The translations under genes were made by a program, and so were the position numbers. A DNA stretch of 64,000 bases from Rhizaria sp. SCN 62-66. Its lineage: Eukaryota; Rhizaria, unplaced. The notes beneath the pieces are model-generated. The model was not told the origin of the DNA, made no database searches, and saw only the letters and a program-made list of their open reading frames with translations. The stretch lies in contig MEDY01000055.1 of the NCBI GenBank assembly GCA_001724265.1, positions 62,001-126,000 of the forward strand, written 5' to 3'. This document shows positions 54,101-63,228 of the stretch, piece by piece; positions within the stretch are counted from its first letter, which is position 1; each line of letters begins with the position of its first letter.

Positions 54101-57100
54101 CTCGCTCTGGGCGCACTCGAGCGAGTGCAACATGGCGCAACACATCGCCAACCTCGCCCACAACCACGCCAACGCGCAGGCCAGCCTCGCTGAAGGTAGG
54201 CCGCCCGGCGTCGACCTATGGGCGCCGTACCGCGTACCGCTCGCTCTGGCCGCCACACTGCACCACCACCGCGGCGCGAATCGCGACTGTTTGACCGCCG
54301 AGCAGCGGATGACGTGCGTCGACGGGAGCTACCCGTTTGCCCCATGTAATTCAGCCGACGGCGCGGGGCGGGTCAAGCTCTCGGTGGAGCACGTTTGGCA
54401 AGCGGCGGCACGCAGTGGGTGGCAGCCGCACGCCGCGCTCTGTGCGCCCACACTGAGCCACGCACAACAGTCTGCTGCAGCGTCAACCACTGCTGTTGTC
54501 ACGAGTGCAGTTGCGGGCTTCCGCCCCGCGCCTGCTCTCTTCTCGTTGATCGTTGCTGAAGCGACAGCCCGCCACGTCGAGACGCTCACCGCTACTGATA
54601 CCGCAGTGTCGATGCCTCAGGCTGTGGCCTCTGACTTCAGTTGTGACGACGACATCCTGGCCGTGCCTGGTGCACGTCCTGCGCCTCACAGTTGCAGTAA
54701 CCCTGTGAAGCCAGGCTTTGGTGTTGATGCTCGTGGTAACACAGAGTCTGCCGCGTCACTACTGTCGTCGCGGTACCGCAGCAGCCTTGACCCAGTCGCC
54801 GCCGCCAGCGACGCCGCGGCGGCCGAGGTTCGCGCAGACGTGGCGGCGCTTGAGGCGCGCACGCCGCAGCCGCCGCGCAGTGCGCAGGGCGCCGCCGTCG
54901 TTGCGTGGCGCCTGCTCGCGCTAGCTCTGGGCCGCGTGAGCCACTACACGCAGTGCGCGCGGCTCTTTCTGGAGCTCAAGAATCATGAGCAGAGCTCCGA
55001 ACATGGAAACGTGACCAACGATAGTGCTAGTTCCAGTGCGGGCGCGACTGCCAGCGCTCAAAGTATGAACGATTCTGAGGCAGCGACAACGTTGGTTGAT
55101 ACGGCCGCGGTTGCAGCTGAAGAGTGGACACGTGCAGCGCTTGCGTGCCTGCGTCCAACAGAGACCATGCGCCCTACCAGTGACACGACCGTTGACTCAT
55201 CGGCTCTTGTGCAGTGGCGCCCACTCTGTGTCAACTCGGGGCTGACGCAGCAGCACCTTCACCAGTGGAGCAGCAGGAACGTATCTGACGTCAAACGAGT
55301 GCTCGCAGCTCGTCTCTCTCTTATCCGTCGCGTCGTCCGCACTGCAACCTCCATGGATGAGTATCACGTCGGCATCCGCGCTGCAGTCAACAGCTTTGAT
55401 CAATCTATGTTCATCTTAAAGGGCGACAACGGTGACAGTAATAATGATGAATCAACCTTTGTGTCCCACCTCATGTTGCTCTTTGGTCTCGATTTCAGCA
55501 ACACTAACGACGATGCATCGTATGTCTCCGCAACGCTGAACCCTCTCATGTTGCTCGTGCGCTCAGCCGACCACCGCGCTCGCTCGCGCGCCCGACACCG
55601 CGTCCGCACCCGCGCTCGCGCCGCCGCCACGCTCGCGCGCGCCATTGCGCAGACGCCCCCCGACGCCGGGCGCCGCCCCGTGGGCCCGTACCGTGGCGGC
55701 GTCGTCGGCGCGCGCGCATGGGACCACATTTTTGCGTCCGGCGCGACGCAGCCCGCGCTGCTGATGAACCTGCACTACCTGCCCGCCTCGTCCACGATTG
55801 TGTCGGCCGAGACCGTGCCCGCGCCGCTGCTGACTGAGGCGCCCCGCTCCGTACAGCGCGCCGTCACCCGCATCCGCGCCAGCGCGTTCCCTCTACGGAC
55901 CTTCGCGCTGCCGCCTTACTACCCCACCGGCTACCTCCTGCCGCCAGTGCCCGGCATGCCGTCCGAGGTCTCGGCGCAGCGGCTGCTGCCCGTGGTCCCG
56001 CGCACGGCGGGCCCGCTGCCGTCGCCGACGCTGACGTGGCTGTGGGGCCGCGCCTTCGACGCGCGTGCCACGCACGACGCCTTCGTTGACACGCCACAGA
56101 CGCTCGCGCGCCTTGCCGCGGGCGCCGTCGCCGTCGGCACCGCGGGGCTCATCCGTGGCGCGCGCAACGGGCGCCGAAACGGCAGTTTGGCCGCGCTGCG
56201 CGCGATCCGCCGGTGCGCGGGCGGAGACGTGTATGGTGACCCGCTGGTCGGCACCGGCACGGCGGGCAGCGCGAGCGCGGAGCCTTCGGTGATGGGGGCC
56301 GCGGCGGCCAGCAGCGAAGTCGCGCCCACCGAGGCGATGCTGGGCTCCGGCGCGGCCGCCGAGTACGGGCTCGTGGAGGAGCGGTTGCGCAGGCGCGGGG
56401 TGCGCAGGGCGGCTGCGCAGTGGCAGGAGCTGGACAAGGCCGGGGTGATGACCGAGGTCAAGCGCAGCGGGCTACACGCGTTGATGCGGTGCATGCTGTG
56501 GCCAGCCACTATTAGTCACACCAACGGTACGTCTGACGCCGCTGGTCTCACCAACTTCGGGCCTCGTTTTCTGCAAGCGTTCTCCAATGATGCGCCTGTT
56601 GCCTCTGGCCAAGTCTCTCGGCCTGGCTTCGGTGCGAATGTGTATTCAGGCGATGCATCGACTAACACGTCTGTTCATGGGACTGCATCAATGTCGAACA
56701 ACGCAATCGCGCTTCCTATTGACCTGCAGCGCTATATCCTCGGTGCTCCCACCACGCTTGCTCCGGCCACAGTAAACACGCAGTCTGTTGCTGGCCGGTC
56801 CGGGCTGCCGCTGTGGGTGCCTGCACCGGCAGACGCTCTGACGGTCACGACAACCACCATCACGACAAATACGCCGGTTGGCTCAGCAGCGACGGCGACT
56901 GTGCTGCAGTCATGCGCTGTTGCACCGCGCCCTCTCTGTCCAGTTTCTGCACTGCGCGCTCACTCCAGCTCGACCGTCACTCGCAGTGCTCACAGTGCTA
57001 CCGCTGATGGCAATAGCCGTGCGTTTGAAGGTGCGGTGCTAATGTGCGCAATGGAGCTTCTCACATTGCTTGAGAACAGTCTGCCGACGGCTGAACGAGC

Positions 57101-58616
57101 CAGCTCAGCTGAGTCCTCGTCGTCAGCATCATATGAAGCGGTGACCTCGTCAGATTCAGCGCAAACTAATCTTGATAAAGAGGCAGTTTCAGCGTTGCGC
57201 GCATTTATCCTGGCACAGCAAGAAAAGCTCGACAGCAGTGCTGCACCCGTCGCCCGCGCCGCGCACCTACTTCCGTCCTCCGTGCGCTGCTCTCTGCGCG
57301 CGTCACTCCAGCTCTCCGCCGCCGTGTCCGCCGCCGACGCTCTCTCCACACGCCCCAACCGCTTCCCTGCGCTAGCGACGTGGACGCGCGCGCTGGGCGC
57401 GGGCACGCTGCCGCTGCCGCCGGCCGCCGCTGCGCGCGCCGCGGCTGAGGCGGAAGCGCGCAGCAAGGGGCCCGACGCCGCGGTGCGGGGCCGGGGCAGC
57501 GGCGCGGACTGGTGGGGCGGAGTCGCCGCCACTGCCGCGGCCGCGGTGGAGAACAAGAGCAAGGGTAAGAGAATTGCTGCACCACAGAGCGCCTCAACGC
57601 CGAGTACTGCATCGGTATCTCACGAAAGTTCGAGCGCAAACTCGAGTGCAAGTGCGAATGCTGAGGCACAGTGCGACAGCACGGGTAACATGTGTCAGTG
57701 CTGGGAGCACCGCTGGCGCAGCCGCTTGTCTTGGTGGTCGCAGTCTCGCGCGCACTTGCTCGGTGCGATGCCCTTAGACTCGGCCGCGATGCCCCTAGAC
57801 GGCACGCTTTTGTGGGCGGGACTGCCAGTGGTCGACGCTGAGACGGGCACGCAGTGGCTCAACTGGCGTGATATCAACGCACTGTCCACTCTTCCTTCTG
57901 CGTATCTGCTGTCTAACTCCAACAGCATTGCTTTTAACGAAGTTCCGCCAGTCATCTCACATGTTCAGCTGCCCTCTAGCGCCGCGCTGACTTCTACGAC
58001 TGACGCTGACAACGCAAGTCGCCGCCTCTGCACCGTCCGCTCGAGCACCGTCGCCGCTGTCACTGGTGAGTCAACTGGTGTATCGCTGCCTACGTTGCGT
58101 GCGCTTCCCTCTGCGCTTTCTGCCGCTGCGCTGATGTCCGTCTATCGATCCCTTGTCTTCACCGCCTTCATTGATGCTGCCAAGGCAAGTCCAAACACTC
58201 TTTTGTCTCTTAGTGGTCACGCATCCGATTCCAGTGCGACTCCTTATCATAGCGATAAGTGGACGCTCGCAAAGAGCAAGGCGCGCGAAGACGTTATTGC
58301 CGCCGCCATCAGTGCCGCTAATAGGGCTGCTGCAACAGGGGCGCGCGCTGCCGCAGTCGCACGTGCTCTAACAACGACCGCAAGCGCAGCGACCGAGAAT
58401 GTTCGCAGTGCGAATGTGAATGTGAGTGCAAAGGGGAGTGTTAGTGTGGGTGCTGATACGGGAGTCGAGAAGACGAGGCCGGCGTATCATAAGTGGTTGG
58501 CGCCGCGTGGTGTATGCCCTTGCTGCTGCCCGATGCGCTCGCGCGCTCTTCTGAAGCCGTCTCATGGTGTTGATGCTCTTAATGCCGCAGCAGAGGTTGT
58601 GAGCAGTGCAGTATAA
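48150..58616 (+). CDS. 3,488-residue protein of unknown function, acidic Ser/Asp-rich centre
   Basis: Single open frame from ATG 48150 (MSRPPPSAMARQ; a second in-frame ATG follows at codon 9) to TAA. Not recognised. Ordered, mainly helical stretches include about 48370-48720, 50270-50520 (TPR-like, AAALWRTLGDLERAATAQAQ), 51150-51470, 53030-53480 (QVLLQMYAELMWSLYTKT), 54060-54450 (WGLEHLASLWAHSSECNMAQ) and 55560-56490. A Cys-rich end has CQCWEHRW and APRGVCPCCCPM. The centre (about 52165-52980) is acidic with three FG repeats, PsiKxE sites and SIM-like IIDSDTE/VIVDSDT motifs, suggesting a nuclear, SUMO- and CK2-regulated scaffold; that is inference. A His-Gly tract sits at about 51490-51590. 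Locally lower-GC Ser/Thr/Asn-rich blocks alternate with GC-rich blocks. Confidence 0.75.
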   Translation: MSRPPPSAMARQALGLASSGSDSSSGASDDDYNAAPSTATAKTLSATSSRGARAAPGSASAYSARAAAAAAAEAALARERLLNPLFDREGPVLTAIPPDFPAEHLLLAAPPARTLPEDVATRSGLQHRVLPTTAGAHAVAWRAAAAFQAAGDAVARRDLAHARALSAAVLGAFERQERLAVGRVALHLVSEEAAGARAGAAAGALAAAAEAAEATTAATIRAAAAAAAVSATARTRTAMTDDGGAHGANDNTDNGVTISNMNNDMNNDASGDDDDRVAVSRQLNHLFASSNASSEKIAKTAASLHEYLRTRHTRGVMGPASEYCGLALITQALQSIWNSNQNQQLVTTPAVTALHSASADDHKPALNASVSGSDYQANFAAARALVLSLASQAGAATVGPSVTSTHSNGSSSSSSSSSSAQVSTRVLAIVANAASTAVTAAASIASNHSYSHRHGSYGNNGSDGAQSALYSSWGGGLTSDAAVHAGSGGAAAAVRAAAGHGQTGAGNLGVAAAERALTGAVAATGKARDAAASVSGNRSAQVGVHWPVRSGADLASILAHLDSKSKSQSSAENAETRATADNSLPGATGNHNGCQVTLPSTQATASALSGLSAVQGLSLRDVAFPTPTTNAFLHASSLDGVIDVLASLQPPAPQHSTLATAAYLPAPPLPTAAATATASYAARSVAGTAPAGPLPATGAALLPPPPALDLAALNAAIAYYASLATAATMPWLLPTLRTVLGVLNAHAAAAHAHEAAALWRTLGDLERAATAQAQLQEWEEVESEVEGLLTRLRGARDTNMTHFRQSLFATAANVSDQSAESDADKLTFGAVRTATLSQALDMWEASEFAPQSVGPLSRQTVPAATAASGSEQVASADDGSLGIFSLLVPGPDAHVCAAAAAASAAANADKKSALSKAQAKAAALLATIASFSASNNPAHMDGATVESSTSAPAATTTRMTATSSSGNSDTFFTLNSPFLPSTGSDKTASDGNSGEIVNLVLPDALAAHARARSRRLHALRSSYPGREASVRLLRAVAAAAGPLRAALAEALARHASSAAAAARALVSALGSRPLCDAAASALVRLVAADAVLKAIDPASLVYAVPQDSIANGHGSSSGAHAGRHWQGHGHGHRQGHSHGRGHGHGVADAGAVALDRLERRAESLSAAATRLAELATEPFPFSPPEGSSSAPPLPAAVAAAAAEAAAAAGGAFAAFIPDTRHGASVRAAFSHDAAGAAAAAGAGGARRAQEAVTALGLWALPAGWPAGTVPAGPASHVLTAALAAAVAAEDARARAALAGATAEALTARSAAGAATAAAAAAARGHAVGKAKATPARAVAISSSSDTESDIARGSGSGSDFGGTHVKMEGASAAAPSRKLPPMFGNDATPDDTSASDSDSDSAADSDSDSSDGAPVKSEGAVKSEAGAKRALPVVFGDSAAPNTSDSDDSSASASGSDDTSGDDKQKNGAATVKKPLVLFGADDFDPLASGSDSDSDASAAGVGDVSGSDSDWGMGKTVTRRSVMSRKGIIDSDTETDDEKNNESNNSHDKASAGNDATPQAAKSASSSSSNSSESESGSDSGSDASSSSSSSDSSGESDSDSDTDTDSDGDSRPVRQPAPRPLLPATAAADAEAQLLAIFSVLRASGDSSYLSDGAWAQREAAAQPPLTAGLWEVPALCLLDRLLVGRARAARSQVLLQMYAELMWSLYTKTHGGELEGDKALTLSHNNADSEHEHERAQNTRVFTLSVLAVWLEVLRRDPASFPALWHVAYLYHRCPPALAAPVAAETTDWDALTVSADGSCAADDTDVEEIDDVELDQVKTQQQRKPRGQSATEVRSAVAVKDEHKSKKRSVADLSTSSSNDDSESGTVSDSGSESEAKGVIVDSDTSGSSDNDFAVKKEDVVSSAAKRARLASVRSAPETNPSSKSKSADKLSVYSNNDSKVAAVNNYKRASIETNASRAAGVMTADDTTVGAHWGLEHLASLWAHSSECNMAQHIANLAHNHANAQASLAEGRPPGVDLWAPYRVPLALAATLHHHRGANRDCLTAEQRMTCVDGSYPFAPCNSADGAGRVKLSVEHVWQAAARSGWQPHAALCAPTLSHAQQSAAASTTAVVTSAVAGFRPAPALFSLIVAEATARHVETLTATDTAVSMPQAVASDFSCDDDILAVPGARPAPHSCSNPVKPGFGVDARGNTESAASLLSSRYRSSLDPVAAASDAAAAEVRADVAALEARTPQPPRSAQGAAVVAWRLLALALGRVSHYTQCARLFLELKNHEQSSEHGNVTNDSASSSAGATASAQSMNDSEAATTLVDTAAVAAEEWTRAALACLRPTETMRPTSDTTVDSSALVQWRPLCVNSGLTQQHLHQWSSRNVSDVKRVLAARLSLIRRVVRTATSMDEYHVGIRAAVNSFDQSMFILKGDNGDSNNDESTFVSHLMLLFGLDFSNTNDDASYVSATLNPLMLLVRSADHRARSRARHRVRTRARAAATLARAIAQTPPDAGRRPVGPYRGGVVGARAWDHIFASGATQPALLMNLHYLPASSTIVSAETVPAPLLTEAPRSVQRAVTRIRASAFPLRTFALPPYYPTGYLLPPVPGMPSEVSAQRLLPVVPRTAGPLPSPTLTWLWGRAFDARATHDAFVDTPQTLARLAAGAVAVGTAGLIRGARNGRRNGSLAALRAIRRCAGGDVYGDPLVGTGTAGSASAEPSVMGAAAASSEVAPTEAMLGSGAAAEYGLVEERLRRRGVRRAAAQWQELDKAGVMTEVKRSGLHALMRCMLWPATISHTNGTSDAAGLTNFGPRFLQAFSNDAPVASGQVSRPGFGANVYSGDASTNTSVHGTASMSNNAIALPIDLQRYILGAPTTLAPATVNTQSVAGRSGLPLWVPAPADALTVTTTTITTNTPVGSAATATVLQSCAVAPRPLCPVSALRAHSSSTVTRSAHSATADGNSRAFEGAVLMCAMELLTLLENSLPTAERASSAESSSSASYEAVTSSDSAQTNLDKEAVSALRAFILAQQEKLDSSAAPVARAAHLLPSSVRCSLRASLQLSAAVSAADALSTRPNRFPALATWTRALGAGTLPLPPAAAARAAAEAEARSKGPDAAVRGRGSGADWWGGVAATAAAAVENKSKGKRIAAPQSASTPSTASVSHESSSANSSASANAEAQCDSTGNMCQCWEHRWRSRLSWWSQSRAHLLGAMPLDSAAMPLDGTLLWAGLPVVDAETGTQWLNWRDINALSTLPSAYLLSNSNSIAFNEVPPVISHVQLPSSAALTSTTDADNASRRLCTVRSSTVAAVTGESTGVSLPTLRALPSALSAAALMSVYRSLVFTAFIDAAKASPNTLLSLSGHASDSSATPYHSDKWTLAKSKAREDVIAAAISAANRAAATGARAAAVARALTTTASAATENVRSANVNVSAKGSVSVGADTGVEKTRPAYHKWLAPRGVCPCCCPMRSRALLKPSHGVDALNAAAEVVSSAV
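52165..52980 (+). repeat. acidic Ser/Asp block with three FG-containing repeats
   Basis: Three repeats of about 50-60 residues each begin KLPPMFGND, ALPVVFGDS and KPLVLFGAD and run into Ser/Asp tracts. PsiKxE sumoylation-type sites (VKMEG, VKSEG, VKSEA) lie between them. GIIDSDTETDDE and SDTDTDSD end the block. The Ser-Asp-Thr-Glu/Asp pattern fits CK2 sites that can bind FHA domains. Confidence 0.7.
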
Positions 58617-58884
58617 GTCGTATTTTATGCACTATCAATGTGAATCATATTGTAATTCTTGCTTGTTTTTTGAAGCTAGGGCTGCTTACAAAGTTTTAAT
58701 GTCTATTCAGTCTATTTAAATCCAATACATCGTTTCATTTTTCGCGGGTTTGATAATTCTTAGAAACGTAACTGTGTGTATGTGTTGCATCACATGTCGA
58801 TCTCGCGGCCATTCGCCGCTATATACTCGAAACTCAATCGAAATCTGTCATTCAATAACATGATATCCTCCCTGTCTCTTATAC
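58617..58884. other. short convergent intergenic spacer
   Basis: 268 AT-rich bases between two genes pointing at each other; it must hold both 3' UTRs. No hairpin terminator or ORF noticed. Confidence 0.5.
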
Positions 58885-61800
58885 TCAACGCGACTCCACA
58901 TCCGCTTGCTCCTCGTCGTTCCCCTTCTCATCCGACCGCGCTCCGTCGCCGGCGCGCACAAAGTGCTGCGTGGCGCTGATCACGCCCTCGGCCACGTCCT
59001 CCTTCCCACCGCCGCCAGCAGAAAGCTGCTGCTGCCTGGCCTCCTTGCGCTTCCGTCGTTTGTCGCTCTTACGCTGATCCAGCGCGTGCTTCAGCATCTG
59101 CGCTTGTGTCAGCGGCGCGATACTGAGCTGTGCATCGTTGGGCTGTGCGCTGGCGGCGTCAGCGCTATCTTCAGTGTCAGCATTGCTCGAATCAGCACCG
59201 GCAGCGCGCGGGCTAATGGCAGCAACATTGGCCTGCTTTGCATCAGGGCTTGCGGTCTTAATCGAAGCGCCATCAGTCTTCTTTCCCTTCACCGGGAAAG
59301 CAGCTGCAACAGGTGAGACTGGCTTGTTGCTTTCATGGTTGCCGTTGCCTTGCTTGCCGAGTCCAGCCACGACGTTGGCATACGTCAGCCCTGTCGTCGC
59401 CACGGTACTCTTGGCTACGGCGGCCGCGATGGCTGCGGGCCCTGAGTGCGCCGCGCCGGTCACGGCGCGCCTGCCAAGGGGCTCACCTGGCTGCGTGCTC
59501 TCCTGCGCAGTCGTGTTGCTGTCGTCGCTGTGGCGGCTCACCGTGCTTGCTGGGCTCGTGCTTACGGCGCCATGACCGCTGTCGCTCAGACTGCTGCTAA
59601 GGCTGCTGTGGCCGCCGCGCTTGCCGCCGTAGTCGCTCATGCTACTGCTGGTGATGTTGTTATTGATGTTGTTGCTCTTCTTAGCTGCAGTATTAATGTT
59701 GTTGCGCGCACCGCCGCCGCTGTTGTTCTCAGCACCAGCAGCTTTGTTATTGGTTTTTTTGCGGTTCGCTAAGTCATCCCGCGCCCGCACCCGCTGCTGC
59801 CGGCCCTCCTGTGCGCGCCCCTCGCTGCCGGTCCGGCTCTGTGCCTGACTGTATGACTGACTGTGTGCGGGGCTGCTGAAGGGGCTTTCCCCCGCCACGC
59901 CTGCCGTCGCGCTCCCGCCAACGCCACCAACGCCACTGTGCTGCGGCTGCGGTTGCTGTGGCTGCTGTTGCTGCTGCTGGGGGCGGATTTGCGGCGGGAC
60001 AAACAGTCCGCTCGGGTGGTAGTACGGCACGTCTTGCGGCGGGAACTGCTGCTGGTGCGGTGGCCTGTTGTCGTAATAAACCGCGCCGGGTGGCAGCGGC
60101 ACGGCGGCGCCGCCGTGGCGCGGGGGCGGGTAAGGGCCACCGGTGCCAGGATAACCATACTGCTGCGGCCCTGTGCTCGTGTACGGCCCAGGCCCGCCGC
60201 GCCCGCCACCGCCGCCACGCTGTTGCTGATGTTGAGGAGGCGGTGGCGGCGGCTGATAGGCGTACGCGCCGTGTGGCGTCTGTTGCTGCGGCGGCAGCGG
60301 GGGCTGCGATAAGTATATCGGCCTGTGCGACTCGCTGCCGCTACCTGCGCGTCCGCCGCGACCCCCGCCGCCGCCGCCGCTGCTGGGGCGCGAGTACGGC
60401 CCCTGATACGGCGGCGGCGCGTGCTGGGGGTGCTGCGGCGGCACGTACACGCCCGCGCTGGTGTACCCACCATAGGCGTACGCGTGGGCTGCGTGGGGCG
60501 GCGGCGAGTTGTGCATGCGTTGCGCCTGCGCCATAGCCTGCAGCTGCTGCGGGGAGTACTGGTACTGCTGCATGTGTTGCGGCTGCTGCGGCGGCGGCTG
60601 CTGCGGCGGCTGCTGCACTGTAAGTGGCGGCGGCGGGGCTTGGCTTGGTGGGTAGTAGATACCGCCGCGCGACATGTACTGCTGCGGGGGGGCGAATTGG
60701 CCTCCGTGGCCACCGTGGAACTGGCCGTGAGCGCCGTGACCTTGCGCACCGGGCCCGTAGACGCCGCCGGGGCCGTGGGCGTAGCCGCTCTGCGGGGGCT
60801 GGTACGGCGATGACAAGTAGATTGGCATCCGCTGCTGCTGTTGCTGCTGTGGCTGCTGCTGAGAGGGTTGTTGCTGCGAAGGTTGCGGCTGCAACGGCGG
60901 CGGCGGTGAGCCCCCAGCAGCAGCCTGGGTCGAAGGTCCGCGAGGATATTGGGCCATGCCACCAGTACCAAGACTGGTACCGGCACCGTTAACTCCGCTT
61001 CCACTGCTGGCTGCAAGAGCGCGCTGCTGCGCGTTCATGAAAACCTGCTGCGCGTGCTGCTGGTGCTGTTGCTGTAGCTCAGCAGCGCGTGCCGCGTCCG
61101 AGGCTGCCTGCCGCGCTTGTTGCGCCGGCTCGCCGTACTCCTGGACACCGCCTTTGAACCGCTGCCCCTGCTGGCGACGGCGACGACCACCGTCGGCTCC
61201 ATCTTCCTCTGCGTAGTCACCGCCTGTCGTCGTGTAGCTCTCGCGGGCCCCGTCGCCGTGTCTGCGGCCGCCTCCAAACCCGTGCCCGTGACCGTGGCCG
61301 TAGCCGTGGCCGTGCCCATGGGCACCCTTCAGGCCGCCGCCGAGCCCAGAGGCTGCGGTCATGGCGGCGACGGCGGCAATGGCCTGCTCTTTGGAGCCGG
61401 TGTAGCCCGGCGCAAACACCGGCGCAAGGCCGCCCATGAGCGTCCTCCGGTTGGCTGCGACCTCGCTCAGCTCGTCGCCGCCCGCGCCAACGCTGGCGCC
61501 TGCGGCAAGGCTCGCGCTTGCGCTCAGGTTGGCACCATCACCGAGACCGAGCGCGTGGCCCTGCGCGTGCCCGTCGTGGTGTCCGGCGTGCGCGGCCTCC
61601 TCCGCCGCCGCGAGCGCCGCCGTGGCCTGCAGGACGTCCCCGGGCCCCACGACGGCGGCGGCCGCGGTGGCGCCACGCGGCAGCCGGTCTAGCGGCAGCA
61701 GCGCCGTCACGGGCATGGGCGAGACCTGCGTTGTTGCGCTCAGCCGCAGCTGCTCGAGAATCGTCGCGATGTCCGCAGCAGCCACCACGTGCGACTGCGT

Positions 61801-63228
61801 CTGCGGCTCGAACGCGCCGGCGCCGTCAGCAGCGGTCGCGGAAACCGCGGGAGTGGCCTCGGCGGCGTGGTCGGAGCCGCCCGAGACGGAGCCCTCGCGA
61901 CTGCCGGCGCCTCCGCTGCTCGTGCTGCTACTACTGCCCGCGCGGGCGCGGGTGGCGCCGCCGCGCTTGCCGACATGCTTAACGCTGCCACCTTGGCTAT
62001 CGCTGTCGGTCAGAACAGGCGCAGGCTTAAGAACTTCGCTGAACGGCCCGTGCGTCCTCTTACCGGTGCCGCGGTTGGCCTTATCAACGTTCTCTTTGTC
62101 CCCCGTGTTGCCCTCGCCGTGGGCTTCCCCTTCGTCTTCGTCGGTAGCGGGGCTGTGCGCCAGGAGCTGGCTCACCCACTCAGTGCGCTTTGCTAAGCCC
62201 TCCTCGTCCGCAGCGGCACCTTCTTCGCTCTCTGCCTTTGCAGCAGCAACGTGAGCGCCACTGCGCTCGGTAGATGTGGGAGGAAGCTGACTTGAAGCGG
62301 CCTTGTCACCGCTAGCCTGCTGCCCACGCATGTGCGCCTTGCGCCCGCCCGCGCCGCCGCCGTGCCTGCCGTGCGCAGCAGCAGTGGCAGCGGAGGCGGC
62401 GGCGCTGACAGCAACGCCAGTAACTGTGCTCTGCATCGGCACAGGCGCAGGGCCGTGCGCAATAAAGTGGTCTAACTCGGCACGGCGCTCCTGGGTAGCG
62501 ATAAGCAAAACAATAACGAGGTGAGAATCAAAGGAGCCCGAATGTGAGATGTGACTGTGATTTATCATAGACAACTGCAAACTCGATCATAGACAACTGC
62601 AAACTCGAATCTCAAGTTCGCTGCTTTGTAAGTGAATATACAAATAAAAACATACCTCAGTCTCAACCTTTTCGAGCTTGGCAAGCCGCTCACTGGGACA
62701 CAGCAGCCAGTACTCGTTATCGTTCTTCTTCGCCCTCACCTCGTCGTGGATGAAGCGACAGCGCGTCCCGAACCGGCACATGCGTGCGAGGTGGTAATTC
62801 TGGCACAGCTCCGTCTTGTACCGCGGGCCAAACACGCGCGGGCGGATTTCTTCCACGCCGTGCGCGTAGTGGCATGCGTCGCCGAAGGGGCAGTGCGCGA
62901 GGTCGCGGAAGAGCGTGCACATCTCCGTCTTGTACGTTTCCACCACGGCCGGCGGCAGCGACGGGTGCGCGGCGCGCGCCAGTGCGGCGGGGCTAGGCTG
63001 CGGGGCAATGCCCGCGGGGCCGGCGCCGCTGGCTGCAGCGGCGGTGTCGGGGCCGCTGTGGTACGGCGGGGACTGCTCGTGGGTACCGTACCCGTGCCCG
63101 TAGGGCTGGTTCTGAGAGAACTCTTGACGTTGGGCGTGAGGCTGACCGTGACCGGAGGCAGAAAGCAGTGCAGCGTCAGGGCCGCCAAGTGGGGCCTGAT
63201 TGGACGTTGATGCAATCTGGCTGCTCAT
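58885..63228 (-). CDS. tandem CCCH zinc-finger (tristetraprolin-type) protein with long low-complexity tail
   Basis: Exon 1 63228-62656 (191 residues) and exon 2 62490-58885, phase 0, together 1,392 residues, stop TGA. The two fingers are YKTEMC (C104, C113, C119, H123) and YKTELC (C142, C151, C157, H161). Both have C-x8-C-x5-C-x3-H spacing, and an 18-residue linker separates them, exactly as in tristetraprolin/ZFP36 and yeast Cth1/2. Those proteins bind AU-rich 3' UTR elements and recruit deadenylases in the cytoplasm. The roughly 1,200-residue tail is rich in Gln/Pro/Gly/Tyr, with two RPIYLS/MPIYLS copies, a His-Gly tract, Asn runs and a basic RKSDKRRKRKEARQQQ stretch near the end. TTP-family proteins are usually 300-500 residues, so the tail is lineage-specific. 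The start ATG precedes the fingers by 99 codons. Confidence 0.88.
62491..62655 (-). other. intron of CCCH gene (165 bp, phase 0)
   Basis: On the minus strand the donor is GAG|GTATGT and the acceptor is GCTTATCGCTACCCAG|GAG. Splicing joins LEKVETE to ERRAELDHF. The unspliced exon 1 frame would stop 22 codons later. Confidence 0.85.
62564..62607. repeat. perfect 22-bp tandem duplication inside the CCCH intron
   Basis: Copies at 62564-62585 and 62586-62607 are identical, consistent with a recent local duplication; intronic, so probably neutral. Confidence 0.92.

Noticed and set aside
62563-62610. 22-bp tandem repeat considered as a transposon footprint
   Set aside because: Only two abutting copies with no intervening element or terminal inverted repeats; a simple tandem duplication is enough.
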